Origin: Paraherbaspirillum soli
GTDB taxonomy: Bacteria; Pseudomonadota; Gammaproteobacteria; Burkholderiales; Burkholderiaceae_D
NCBI RefSeq assembly: GCF_042654985.1
Contig: NZ_JBHSMT010000014.1
Coordinates: 1 to 64,000, forward strand
DNA: 64,000 nt
Direction of reading: 5' to 3'
Shown here: positions 8,101 to 16,171 of the stretch, piece by piece
How the letters are laid out: every line of letters begins with the position of its first letter
How positions within the stretch are numbered: position 1 is the first letter of the stretch
Notes under the pieces: model-generated
Database searches by the model: none
What the model saw: only the letters and a program-made list of their open reading frames with translations
What the model was told of the DNA's origin: nothing
Position numbers and translations under genes: made by a program

Positions 8101-9377
8101 TGACCGAGTTCCTGAACGATCCGGCCGGCGACCGTTTGCAAACGCGCATACGTCAGGCGGAAATGCAGCAGACGGCCGGCGGCGAAGGCCAGGCCGAGAC
8201 GCTGTGGGCGCGGGAAGGCAGTCATGACGGCAAGCACTATGTGTTCGACCGCGCCGGCAACCTGATCCAGAGCGGGGAGATGCCGGCAACGGAGCTATCG
8301 GCCGCGGATTCGACTTTGCAGCTGCGCTGGGATGCCAGCCAACGCCTGATCGAGAGCCGCAAGGCGGGACAAGCCACTCATTACGGCTACGATCCGCTCG
8401 GACGCCGGGTCTTCAAGCGCAACCCGACGCATACCACCTGGTTCTTTTGGGATGGCGACGCATTGCTGGCTGAATTGCAGCAGGCGAACGAGGCGCAGAA
8501 TGCGGACGACATCTGGCTGAGCAGCGACGTGGCGGATTTGACGGCGGCCCGGAACAGGCTCAATGCACTGAAGGCATTGCATTCCCAGGCGCGCGAGTTT
8601 GTTTATTATCCCGACACTTTTGTGCCGCTGGCATTGATTGATCGGCAGGCCGAAGTCAATCCGCCGGGTTCCGGCATATTTCATTATCACAATGACCCCA
8701 ATGGTTGCCCGACCAGGTTGACCGATAGCGCCGGCCGAGTGGTGTGGTCGGTCAGTTATACGGCATGGGGAGCGGTACAAAGCACGCATGTGCAAGCCAT
8801 CGAGAATCCGATCCGGTTTCAAGGCCAGTATTACGATGACGAGACCAAGCTGCATTACAACCGACACAGGTATTACCACCCTGATATCGGTTATATAAGT
8901 CCGGATCCTATCGGACTGGCGGGGGGGATAAATCCCTATCAATATGCGCCGAATCCACTCTCCTGGATTGATCCGTGGGGACTTGACAGAGCCCCGGCTT
9001 CTTTGCCCAACGAGCCTGGCATCTACATAATCACCAATGGCAAAACATCTTATGTGGGTAGTGCCGGGATTGGAACGAAGGATGGAATGAATGCGCGAGT
9101 ATCAGCCTCGAAGCATGCAAAAGCGCAGCGATTAATAAAACAGCCCGGGACCAAGGTGGAATATGTGAGAGTTAATCTTGGAGGGGCAACGACCAAGAGC
9201 GATCGTAATAATATCTTGCGATATTATGAGTCGCGCGAATTCAAGAAACAACAAAGTCGGGGATATAGAATGCTGAATGGGGACAGGATTCAAGCGAAGA
9301 AAAAGGTCGCACATGCCGAAAGCCTGATTAACACGCATGGGGCACGGGCCAGCAAACGACGGACAAAATGTAAGTAA
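5157..9377 (+). CDS. Rhs polymorphic toxin with PAAR-like N-terminus and GIY-YIG nuclease tip
   Basis: A 1406-residue T6SS effector with AAAGGA eight bases before ATG. Residues 1-150 resemble the PAAR-like head of such Rhs proteins (ELFMGSKTVDADGSPFSR, NVFVGGPPT). The Rhs envelope starts near 212 (RDGSVALEHEDFSIPGRLPL) and carries many YD repeats. The core end, DPIGLAGGINPYQYAPNP then WIDPWGL, matches the conserved self-cleavage motif. The toxin starts at residue 1277. It has GIY (1288-1290), YVG (1299-1301), an Arg at 1314 and a Glu at 1358 in YYESREF. These fit the GIY-YIG nuclease core with the short eight-residue spacing seen in polymorphic toxins. DNA cleavage in rival cells is inferred. 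The AT-rich tip DNA suggests tip exchange. The next gene is the likely immunity gene. Confidence 0.92.
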   Translation: MTVAAKHFDPQIGLDIHSYAMPPAPLPTAHISIVLDPFDYLPFIGATVEVAGVKRATAGTGGLSVHIPLGVWAPPLRAPSGPQFDDELFMGSKTVDADGSPFSRIAMPVLDCNMVGLIPPFRPKKPSKPPTTMSMPTAVNLAIPTNVFVGGPPTISVQALLFKAGFAALGKGFKMLRKTKAYKRAMDAFKKARQKLFKNMKPGFLKCKVLRAEPVDIRDGSVALEHEDFSIPGRLPLTWSREYASSDNYDGMCGHGWQTPADFRLELDPDGSVLFFEASSAAVFQQLPAALGAEHAVTEFVDGARLTWAQGAGGDELQVVTKEDLRYVFRKPASNLTPLHQSLSLPIERIEDLCGNHWRFERRDGHLTRIVESGIAGLPGRFIEVHERGGRIHRLGLHDPATGVTHRLVRYKYNGSKDLVAALDQFDAARTFEYDRHHMVRHTDRLGLSFYYAYDAQWRVLHAWGDHGLHDYRFVYNELLRETEVTDSLGHISLIKFDDNNLPLCEIDPLGGVTIFEYDEVGRTTAVVDPAGLRTEFEYDERGNLLKLVQPDGTAVCTVFDDANHITEVVDPLGHRWRQSWDERGLLLDQTTPTGACSRYEYDALGQLRVHVNPRGATTALTFDRYGNLLHLTDPLGHPSYFESDALGCLRRCTNAVGDVTQYRYDVKGRLLQEVQAGGSTSYEYDAEDQLITHTDEDGAQTRLEYFGTGQIAKRLQADGYSVQYLYDTEEQLVGVVNQRQETYRIKHDALGRVIEEVDYWGQATTFRYDAAGRLLGSCDPLGRIVSYDTDRQGRIVKKTLPDHDRPGAQLHEIFRYDDNGALIEMRNAHRHILRKLDAAGRLCEEVQDGFRIENSYDEMGNCLSRRTSAGNTVVSTFDLADEVLSVAINDEAPIVIERDELGRAVTEQLSVSVKRSLRYDGAGHLSGQSVLRDQSPLFETHYEYDRVGSQTQRHDSVHGTDLYQYDLLGNLLQHTDPAGRVTEFLNDPAGDRLQTRIRQAEMQQTAGGEGQAETLWAREGSHDGKHYVFDRAGNLIQSGEMPATELSAADSTLQLRWDASQRLIESRKAGQATHYGYDPLGRRVFKRNPTHTTWFFWDGDALLAELQQANEAQNADDIWLSSDVADLTAARNRLNALKALHSQAREFVYYPDTFVPLALIDRQAEVNPPGSGIFHYHNDPNGCPTRLTDSAGRVVWSVSYTAWGAVQSTHVQAIENPIRFQGQYYDDETKLHYNRHRYYHPDIGYISPDPIGLAGGINPYQYAPNPLSWIDPWGLDRAPASLPNEPGIYIITNGKTSYVGSAGIGTKDGMNARVSASKHAKAQRLIKQPGTKVEYVRVNLGGATTKSDRNNILRYYESREFKKQQSRGYRMLNGDRIQAKKKVAHAESLINTHGARASKRRTKCK

Positions 9378-9388
9378 GGATATTACTC

Positions 9389-10327
9389 ATGATGGAAAAT
9401 ACTTTGGAAGCTTATTTTGTGGAAAATAGAACGCAATATTTATCTCCGGATCTGGAGGGTTGTTATTGCGTCGGAAATAAAGATCTATGCTCATACCTTG
9501 AGGATGATGGAGCGGTAAGAATTGCTTGGGGGACGGAGCCAAAAGCCGAGAATCTGGCATCGATCAAGAAATTGTATTTGCTGCCCACGATGGCGCAAAT
9601 CAAGAATGCCGAATTGCCGCCTTATGTGCGTCAATTGAAGAATCTTCAATTCCTTTCCATACCTTTCCCATTCCTTTTAAATTTAACCAGGGGATCGCTG
9701 CCTGATAATCTCAAATGCCTGGTGATTGAAAATTCCTATGATTATGAGGATAGTTTGAAAGGAAAAGAAATTGCGTGGCCGGATATTTCCTTGCCAGCGC
9801 TAAAAGCCATGGCTTTCCTTGGCGATTATGAGGCCTCAACCATGTGGCATCGGCTGCATATAAAAAATGGACATGTGCCATCTTTGGAATTTTTAAAGAC
9901 TTATGTGGATAAAGCAGGGGCGGTATTAGATGCAGTCAGTCAATTTGACGGATTAAAGACCCTGGAATTGAGCAAAGTCGGAAAGCACAATATTTTTGAG
10001 CATGTAAGCAAGGAATTGGTGGCACTGGAGATTTCAGGGGCAAGCGCTGATTTCCCAATTTCCAATATGACGAGCTTGCAAAAAATCGAGATGCTAAGTC
10101 TTTTCGATATCAAATCAGAGATTGATTGTGAGATTTTTCTCGATTTTCCAGCATTAAAAGAAGTGGAAATGGTGGACTCCAAGAAAATAAAAAACATTGA
10201 TGCCTTATTGGAGTGCAAGCATCTGATGAGTATTTTGTTACTGAATTGCGGTAACCCATTAAAAAAAGAAGGAAAGCAACGTTTTAAAGCTGCTGACTTT
10301 AAAAGACTGGACGTCGACTATTCATAA
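9389..10327 (+). CDS. Putative immunity protein with leucine-rich-repeat-like pattern
   Basis: A 312-residue protein starting 11 bases after the Rhs stop, with AAGGA upstream of tandem ATG codons (9389, 9392). It has no signal peptide or membrane segment, as expected for a cytosolic inhibitor of a nuclease. Regularly spaced leucine-rich strands can be seen (VRQLKNLQFLSIPF; LPDNLKCLVIENS; FDGLKTLELSKVG; MTSLQKIEMLSLFD; FPALKEVEMVDSKKI), suggesting an irregular leucine-rich-repeat solenoid. Its DNA is clearly more AT-rich than the rhs bodies, consistent with acquisition together with the toxin tip. The immunity role is inferred only from position. Confidence 0.75.
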   Translation: MMENTLEAYFVENRTQYLSPDLEGCYCVGNKDLCSYLEDDGAVRIAWGTEPKAENLASIKKLYLLPTMAQIKNAELPPYVRQLKNLQFLSIPFPFLLNLTRGSLPDNLKCLVIENSYDYEDSLKGKEIAWPDISLPALKAMAFLGDYEASTMWHRLHIKNGHVPSLEFLKTYVDKAGAVLDAVSQFDGLKTLELSKVGKHNIFEHVSKELVALEISGASADFPISNMTSLQKIEMLSLFDIKSEIDCEIFLDFPALKEVEMVDSKKIKNIDALLECKHLMSILLLNCGNPLKKEGKQRFKAADFKRLDVDYS

Positions 10328-10335
10328 TGTGTTAA

Positions 10336-10373
10336 TTGGGCTTTGGGCTTGGTATTTAACATGCGAAGCCCAA
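10336..10373. repeat. Inverted repeat after the putative immunity gene
   Basis: TTGGGCTT occurs twice (10336-10343 and 10343-10350) and pairs with AAGCCCAA at 10366-10373. The hairpin lacks a clear T-run, so it is only a weak terminator candidate for the gene ending at 10327. The rest of the 203-base gap up to 10530 shows no gene. Confidence 0.35.
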
Positions 10374-10530
10374 GGTTTCACTTCATAAATATTCTCATTC
10401 CCAATCAATAATTTTCTGCCCTCCGCTATCCCCGGATGGGCGGAATAACGTGACGTCCGTAAATTCTTTCTAATAATTCTGGTTACCAATATCTCGTCAT
10501 TTAGAGATAGCAATAAATATAAGAAAACAC

Positions 10531-13500
10531 ATGAGCATTGCAGCCAAACATTTCGATCCCCAAATCGGCCTCGACATCCACCTGTATTTGATTCCGCCGG
10601 AACCGGTCCCGGTGCCGTTGCCGACACCGCATATTTCGGTGGTGCTGGACCCGTTCGATTACCTGCCGTTCATCGGCGCCTCAGTGGAGGTGGCGGGGGT
10701 CAAGCGCGCCACCGCCGGCACCAGCGGCTTGACGGTGCATATTCCGTTTGGGCTCTGGGAACCGGCGCTGCGGATGCCGGAGGGCCCGCAGTTCTGGGAT
10801 GAACTGTTCATGGGCAGCAAGACGGTGATCGCGGACGGCAATCCGTTTTCGCGGATCGCGATGCCGGTGCTCGACTGCAATCTGTTCGGCCTGATCCCGC
10901 CGTTCCGCATCAAGAAGCCGTCCAAAGAGCCGATGTCGATGTCATTGCCGATGGCGGTCAACCTGGCGATCCCGACCAATGTGTTTGTCGGTGGACCGCC
11001 GACCATCAACGTCGCGGATATGGCGTTCAGGGCTGGTTTTGCCGCGCTGGGCAAAGGCTTCAAGGCGCTGCGCAAGACCGAGGGCTTCAAGCGCGCGATG
11101 GAAGCGTTCAAGAAGAAGCGGCAGAAACTGTTCGAGAACATGGAGTCCGGCTTCCTCAAGTGCAAGGTGTTGCGCGCCGAGCCGGTCGATATCCGCGACG
11201 GCAGCGTGGCCGTTGCGCAGGAAGATTTCAGCATCCCGGGCCGTCTGCCGCTGACTTGGAGCCGCGACTACTCATCAAGTAACGACTACGACGGTCTATG
11301 CGGGCACGGCTGGCAGACCCCGGCCGACTTCCGGCTGGAAATCGACCCCGATGGTGCCGTGCTGTTCTTCGAAGCCAGCGGCGCGGCGGTGTTTCCGCAA
11401 CTGCCGGCAGCGGTTGGCGCCGAACATGCGGTGACCGAATTTGTCGACGGCGCGCGACTGATCTGGGCGCAGGGCGCCAGCGGCGACGAGTTGCAGGTGC
11501 TGACCAAAGGTGATCTGCGCTACGTGTTCCGCAAGCCGGCCGCCAATATCACGCCGCTGCATCAAAGCCTGCCGTTGCCAATTGAACGGATCGAGGATTT
11601 GTGCGGTAATCATTGGCGCTTCGAACGGGGCGACGGCCATTTGACGCGCATCGTCGAAAGCGGCATAGCCGGTTTGCCGGGCCGCTTTATCGAAGTGCAT
11701 CAACGCGGTGGACGGATTCATCACCTGGGTTTGCACGATCCGGCGAGCGGGGTAACGCACCCGCTGGTGCGTTACCGCTACAACGACAGCAAGGACCTGG
11801 TCGCGGCGTTGGACCAGCTCGATGCGGCGCGTACTTTTGAGTACGACCGGCACCACATGGTGCGCCACACTGACCGTCTCGGCCTGTCTTTTTATTATGC
11901 GTATGACGCTCAGTGGCGCGTGCTGCATGCGTGGGGCGATCAGGGCCTGCACGACTACCGCTTCGCCTACAACGAACTGTTGCGCGAAACCGAAGTGACC
12001 GATTCGTTGGGACACGTCTCGCTGATCAAGTTCGATGAGAACAATCTGCCCTTGTGCGAAATCGATCCGCTGGGCGGCGTCACGATTTTTGAGTATGACG
12101 AAGTGGGGCGCACTACGGCGGTGGTTGATCCGGCCGGCTTGCGCACCGAGTTTGAGTACGATGAACGCGGCAATTTGCTGAAGCTGGTACGGCCGGACGG
12201 GACGGCGGTGCGCTCCGTATTCGACGACGTCAATCGCATGACAGAAGTGGTCGACCCGCTCGGCCAGCACTGGCGACGCAGTTGGGATCAGCGCGGCCTG
12301 CTGCTGGAGCACGCTACCCCGCTGGGAGCCTGCTCGCGCTTTAGCTACGACGCCCACGGTCAACTGGTCACCCACATCAATCCGCGCGGCGCCGTCACGG
12401 CGCTGGCCTTCGATCGTTACGGCAACCTGTCGCATCTGACCGACCCGCTCGGCCATCGCAGCCTTTTCGAACATGACGCACTCGGCCGCCTGCAGCGCCG
12501 CACCGATGCCGTCGGCGACGTTACCGAATACCGCTACGACGCCAAAGGGCGATTGCTGCAGACCCGCCAGGCGGACGGCACCAGCGTCCATTGCGACTAC
12601 GACGCCGAAGACCAGTTGCTCTGCTACACCGATCAGAACGGTGCCCGGACCCGGCTGGAATATGTCGGCACCGGCCAGCTCGCCCGACGCGTGCAAGCCG
12701 ACGGCCACGCGATGCAGTACCTGTACGACACCGAAGAACAATTGATCGGGCTGGTCAACCAGCGTAAAGAAAGCTACCGGCTCAAGCGCGACGCGCTGGG
12801 TCGCATTGTCGAAGAAGTCGATTATTGGGAGCAGTCGCGCCGCTATCGCTACGATGCCGGCGGCAAGCTGTTAAGCGTCACCGATCCACTGGGCCGCATC
12901 ATTGCCTACGACGCCGACCGCCTGGGCCGCATCGTCAAGAAAACCCTGCCCGATAGCGTCCATCCGACACAGCAGCTACAGGAAACCTTCAGCTACAACA
13001 AGAACGGCGCGCTGATCGAGATGCGCAACCCACATCGGCACGTCCAGCGCAAGTTCGACGCAGACGGCCGTCTCAGCGAAGAAGTGCAGGACGGCTTCCG
13101 GATTGAATACCGCTACGACGAAGCCGGCAACCGGCTGTCGCGAGTAACCAGCGCCGGCAACCAGATCGTTGCCAGCTACGATTTGCGCGACCAGGTGGCG
13201 AGCATCGCGATCAACGACGAAGTGCCGATCCTGATCGAACGCGATGCGCTCGGGCGCGCCGTCAAAGAGCAGTTGAGCGGCAGCGTCCAGCGGCAACTAT
13301 GCTATGACACGGCAGACCAACTGACTGCCCAGACTGTGCTGCGCGACCAGGTCCCGCTGTTCGCGACCAGCTATGAATACGACCGCGCCGGCAACCAGAC
13401 CCGGCGCAGCGATAGCGAACACGGCGGCGACCTGTATCACTACGACCCGCTAGGCAACATCCTGCGTCACACCGATCCTGCCGGACGCGTCACGGAGTTC

Positions 13501-15093
13501 CTCAACGACCCGGCCGGCGACCGATTGCGTACGCGGATCCGCCAGATGGAAATGCAGCAGGCGGCAGGCGCCGAAGGCCAGGCTGAAGTGTTGTGGAGCC
13601 GCGAAGGCAGTCATGACGGCATGCACTATGTGTTCGATCGCGCCGGCAACCTGATTCGACGCGGCAGCAGTCCGACGTCATCGACAAATCCAGCGGCCAC
13701 CGACTCCAGCTTGCAACTACGCTGGGATGCCAACCAGCGCCTGATCGAAAGCAGTCAGGCCGGTCAAATCACTCGCTACGGCTACGATCCTGCGGGGCGG
13801 CGGGTATTCAAGCGCAATCCGACGCATACCACCTGGTTCTTCTGGGATGGCGACGCCTTGCTGGGCGAAGTGCAGCAAGCGAATGAGGCCCAAAGCGCCG
13901 ACATCTGGTCGGCTGGCAATGTGGTCGACCTGATGGCGGCGCGCAAACGGCTTGGTGCGCTGAAGGCGCTGCATGCGCAGGTGCGGGAATATGTTTACTA
14001 CCCGGGCACGTTTGTGCCGCTGGCGTTGATTGATCGGCAGGCCAAGGTCGCCAAGCGGCCTGCGCACATGGCGCCAGTGGCACCGGTTGTTGCAGCTAAG
14101 CCGCTGCCCCCGGCTGCGCCAGTTTCAAAGGCAGCCGCTGTCGATGGCATGGATGGTTTAGGCGGCATCGGAGGATTGGGCAGCGTCAGACTCGGCCAGC
14201 AGGGCGACGCTGCCGCCTCGGCGCCAGAGAGTAATCGCCAAGCCGGTCTCGGCGGCTTGGGTGGCGGGATGCAACTGGGCGGCAGTGTCAGCGCACCACC
14301 GCCCACTTTCACGTCGATCGTTGTTGCGGTAAGTGCTTCGCCCGAGGTCAGCACCAGCGGCGCAGAAGCGGTAGCCGATCAGGCTGGCAGCGCTGTCTTC
14401 CACTATCACAACGACCCTAACGGCTGCCCGACCAGATTGACGGACAGCAGCGGGCGGGTGGTCTGGTCGGCCAGGCATGCGGCTTGGGGGGCGCTACAAA
14501 AAATCCATGTGCATGCGATCGACAACCCGATTCGCTTGCAGGGGCAGTATCACGACGAAGAAACCGGTTTGCATTACAACCGCTATCGCTATTACGATCC
14601 GCATATCGGGCAGTTTGTCGGGCAGGATCCGATTGGGCTGGCAGGAGGAGAGAATCCCTATCAATATGCACCCAATCCTATGGTTTGGATTGATCCGCTG
14701 GGGCTTGCCCGGAACAAGAAAAAAAAGGACAAGGAATATGTCTACAGGCAATTGAATGCCGAAGACAGAGACCGATTCGATAGCGGACTAAGTTTGAAAC
14801 CGAAAGGTACCGGCGGGTCTATCGCCGATCACGTCGCGGGCGCGGATACCGGGCATATTTCAGCCTCATTGACGGAAGAGGCCACTCTTCGATTTGAGAG
14901 CGGGAACGGAATGGTCAAGATCGATGTCGAGGCAGCAATTGCGGGCGGAGCTAAATATGTTGATCACAATAATGTGCTGCAAGGCGCAAAGCAATCCAAA
15001 GATTTGAAGGTGCAGAGAGATGCAAGACGGGCCGAAGAGGTCTTATTTAAAGGAGAGATCCCGCACGAAGCAATGACACTTTGCAGGAAGTAA
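10531..15093 (+). CDS. Rhs polymorphic toxin, second copy, with putative ADP-ribosyltransferase-like tip
   Basis: 1520 residues. The head and Rhs envelope are nearly the same as the upstream rhs gene (same AAKHFDPQIGLDIH start, same VFVGGPPT head, same YD repeats). Residues about 1172-1289 form a low-complexity Pro/Ala/Gly linker that is only a few residues long in the first copy. The core ends with DPIGLAGGENPYQYAPNP and WIDPLGL. The tip (1393-1520) shows YVYRQL (Arg 1406), ISASLT (Ser 1444) and AEEVLFKGEIP (Glu 1502/1503). This order of an early Arg, a central Ser strand and a late Glu resembles R-S-E ADP-ribosyltransferases, but I assign it cautiously. Alternatives are an unrelated toxin fold. 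The start codon has only a weak ribosome site. Confidence 0.9.
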   Translation: MSIAAKHFDPQIGLDIHLYLIPPEPVPVPLPTPHISVVLDPFDYLPFIGASVEVAGVKRATAGTSGLTVHIPFGLWEPALRMPEGPQFWDELFMGSKTVIADGNPFSRIAMPVLDCNLFGLIPPFRIKKPSKEPMSMSLPMAVNLAIPTNVFVGGPPTINVADMAFRAGFAALGKGFKALRKTEGFKRAMEAFKKKRQKLFENMESGFLKCKVLRAEPVDIRDGSVAVAQEDFSIPGRLPLTWSRDYSSSNDYDGLCGHGWQTPADFRLEIDPDGAVLFFEASGAAVFPQLPAAVGAEHAVTEFVDGARLIWAQGASGDELQVLTKGDLRYVFRKPAANITPLHQSLPLPIERIEDLCGNHWRFERGDGHLTRIVESGIAGLPGRFIEVHQRGGRIHHLGLHDPASGVTHPLVRYRYNDSKDLVAALDQLDAARTFEYDRHHMVRHTDRLGLSFYYAYDAQWRVLHAWGDQGLHDYRFAYNELLRETEVTDSLGHVSLIKFDENNLPLCEIDPLGGVTIFEYDEVGRTTAVVDPAGLRTEFEYDERGNLLKLVRPDGTAVRSVFDDVNRMTEVVDPLGQHWRRSWDQRGLLLEHATPLGACSRFSYDAHGQLVTHINPRGAVTALAFDRYGNLSHLTDPLGHRSLFEHDALGRLQRRTDAVGDVTEYRYDAKGRLLQTRQADGTSVHCDYDAEDQLLCYTDQNGARTRLEYVGTGQLARRVQADGHAMQYLYDTEEQLIGLVNQRKESYRLKRDALGRIVEEVDYWEQSRRYRYDAGGKLLSVTDPLGRIIAYDADRLGRIVKKTLPDSVHPTQQLQETFSYNKNGALIEMRNPHRHVQRKFDADGRLSEEVQDGFRIEYRYDEAGNRLSRVTSAGNQIVASYDLRDQVASIAINDEVPILIERDALGRAVKEQLSGSVQRQLCYDTADQLTAQTVLRDQVPLFATSYEYDRAGNQTRRSDSEHGGDLYHYDPLGNILRHTDPAGRVTEFLNDPAGDRLRTRIRQMEMQQAAGAEGQAEVLWSREGSHDGMHYVFDRAGNLIRRGSSPTSSTNPAATDSSLQLRWDANQRLIESSQAGQITRYGYDPAGRRVFKRNPTHTTWFFWDGDALLGEVQQANEAQSADIWSAGNVVDLMAARKRLGALKALHAQVREYVYYPGTFVPLALIDRQAKVAKRPAHMAPVAPVVAAKPLPPAAPVSKAAAVDGMDGLGGIGGLGSVRLGQQGDAAASAPESNRQAGLGGLGGGMQLGGSVSAPPPTFTSIVVAVSASPEVSTSGAEAVADQAGSAVFHYHNDPNGCPTRLTDSSGRVVWSARHAAWGALQKIHVHAIDNPIRLQGQYHDEETGLHYNRYRYYDPHIGQFVGQDPIGLAGGENPYQYAPNPMVWIDPLGLARNKKKKDKEYVYRQLNAEDRDRFDSGLSLKPKGTGGSIADHVAGADTGHISASLTEEATLRFESGNGMVKIDVEAAIAGGAKYVDHNNVLQGAKQSKDLKVQRDARRAEEVLFKGEIPHEAMTLCRK

Positions 15094-15160
15094 ATTAATT
15101 TTTGTGTAGTATTTTAAATACTCTCAATACTCCAGGAAATCCGCTTAATTTTTAAACATA

Positions 15161-15240
15161 GGGACACCTCTAAAAACCTACTGCAAGGTTTGACAAGCTC
15201 GCCAATCTCGGGGCTGCTCGCTACGGTTCTTCGAGGTGCC
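15161..15240. repeat. Palindromic repeat family 2, copy A (shortened)
   Basis: About 80 bases beginning GGGACACCTCTAAAAACC and ending GGTTCTTCGAGGTGCC. It has the same ends as the other family 2 copies but lacks the central segment. It lies between the second rhs gene and its putative immunity gene. CATA precedes and follows it, a possible short target duplication. Confidence 0.7.
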
Positions 15241-15272
15241 CATAGTTTTAATGCGACTGAATAGGTAAATAT

Positions 15273-15563
15273 ATGGCAGCACTTTCTGAATATGCAAACG
15301 TCCAAGATACTGCATTGAAAATACTTTTAAAAAAAGGATATCAATTTTGGTTCGACGACCGGACTGAATTGTATTGCGCGGAAAAAAACGGCTGGGATTT
15401 TAAGGCGGAATCTCCATGTGGGCTTCTCGGTATCGTCACAATTTATGAGTTCAAAAATCCAGGTCAATATTCTGAATATTGGTGGAAAGAAGAAGGTGAA
15501 AATGTCTTTCGCAATATAAGTCACGAACAGCCTGCATATGTCCCCATATGGAAAAAAACCTGA
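15273..15563 (+). CDS. Small putative immunity protein for the second Rhs toxin
   Basis: A 96-residue soluble protein without a signal peptide (ALKILLKKGYQFWFDDRTELY; GLLGIVTIYEF; many Trp/Tyr and acidic residues). I do not recognise the family. It follows the toxin tip by 179 bases on the same strand, with a repeat element between. AGG lies eight bases before ATG. AT-rich base use like the preceding tip supports co-transfer. Immunity function is inferred from position and size. Confidence 0.65.
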   Translation: MAALSEYANVQDTALKILLKKGYQFWFDDRTELYCAEKNGWDFKAESPCGLLGIVTIYEFKNPGQYSEYWWKEEGENVFRNISHEQPAYVPIWKKT

Positions 15564-15571
15564 GGTTCGAG

Positions 15572-16012
15572 TTAGGGAGCGCTCAGTTTTGCACGCAGTT
15601 CCATGAGTAGTATGCCCAGCATGTTTTTGCCTTTGCCATCGCCACCGTCGCCCCAGTAGTCGTCATTTTCAGTATGTTCTACTAAACAAGCGTCTTTGGT
15701 ACTCGCCAATTCAACGCGCAATTCCTGATGCTGGGTAAATTTTGCCCACAACGCCTCACGCATGATGGAAATCTTGACTGAGTCCCAGTCCCGTCTAAGT
15801 GGTCGCCGACGGTCACGTCCCATTTGCGCCGCTAACACGGGTGTCTTTGCTTTCCTTATTTTTTCTTCATCGGGCTGTCCCGCGAATTTCTGTGCCTGAA
15901 AGAAATGTTCGGTCGTCGGCCAGAGTTTCCCCTTGATACGGACTGAATACGGGGCAAAGTTAGAAAACGAACCATAGTCGTCGTTGACACTGTAAAAATG
16001 AATTTTTTGCAC
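15572..16012 (-). CDS. NADAR family protein (YbiA/DUF1768-like)
   Basis: About 146 residues. It matches the NADAR family: FSNFAPYSVRIKGKLWPTTE near the N-terminus, EHFFQAQKF, and the ending DDYWGDGGDGKGKNMLGILLMELR. Members remove N-linked ADP-ribose or riboflavin-intermediate-type substrates (YbiA/RibX hydrolyse N-glycosidic bonds). Some act in NAD or phage-defence contexts. A GTG at 16012 is chosen because GAGGT lies nine bases upstream and family similarity begins there; the frame stays open to 16132. It faces the upstream Rhs genes. An ADP-ribose link to the adjacent ART-like toxin is an interesting but unproven idea. Confidence 0.85.
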   Translation of the reverse strand: MQKIHFYSVNDDYGSFSNFAPYSVRIKGKLWPTTEHFFQAQKFAGQPDEEKIRKAKTPVLAAQMGRDRRRPLRRDWDSVKISIMREALWAKFTQHQELRVELASTKDACLVEHTENDDYWGDGGDGKGKNMLGILLMELRAKLSAP

Positions 16013-16171
16013 GATAAATACCTCGACGAAGCGAAATATGGTGACCGCGGACGTTAAGCGGTTATGAGCGAGTAGAGCGGTTCGATGACAAAAAAATAGC
16101 GCTTGCCGCGAAGCAAACGCTATTTTCAGCATGCACTGCCTATTTAAAACTGCGGCAAAGCAATAAAACCC

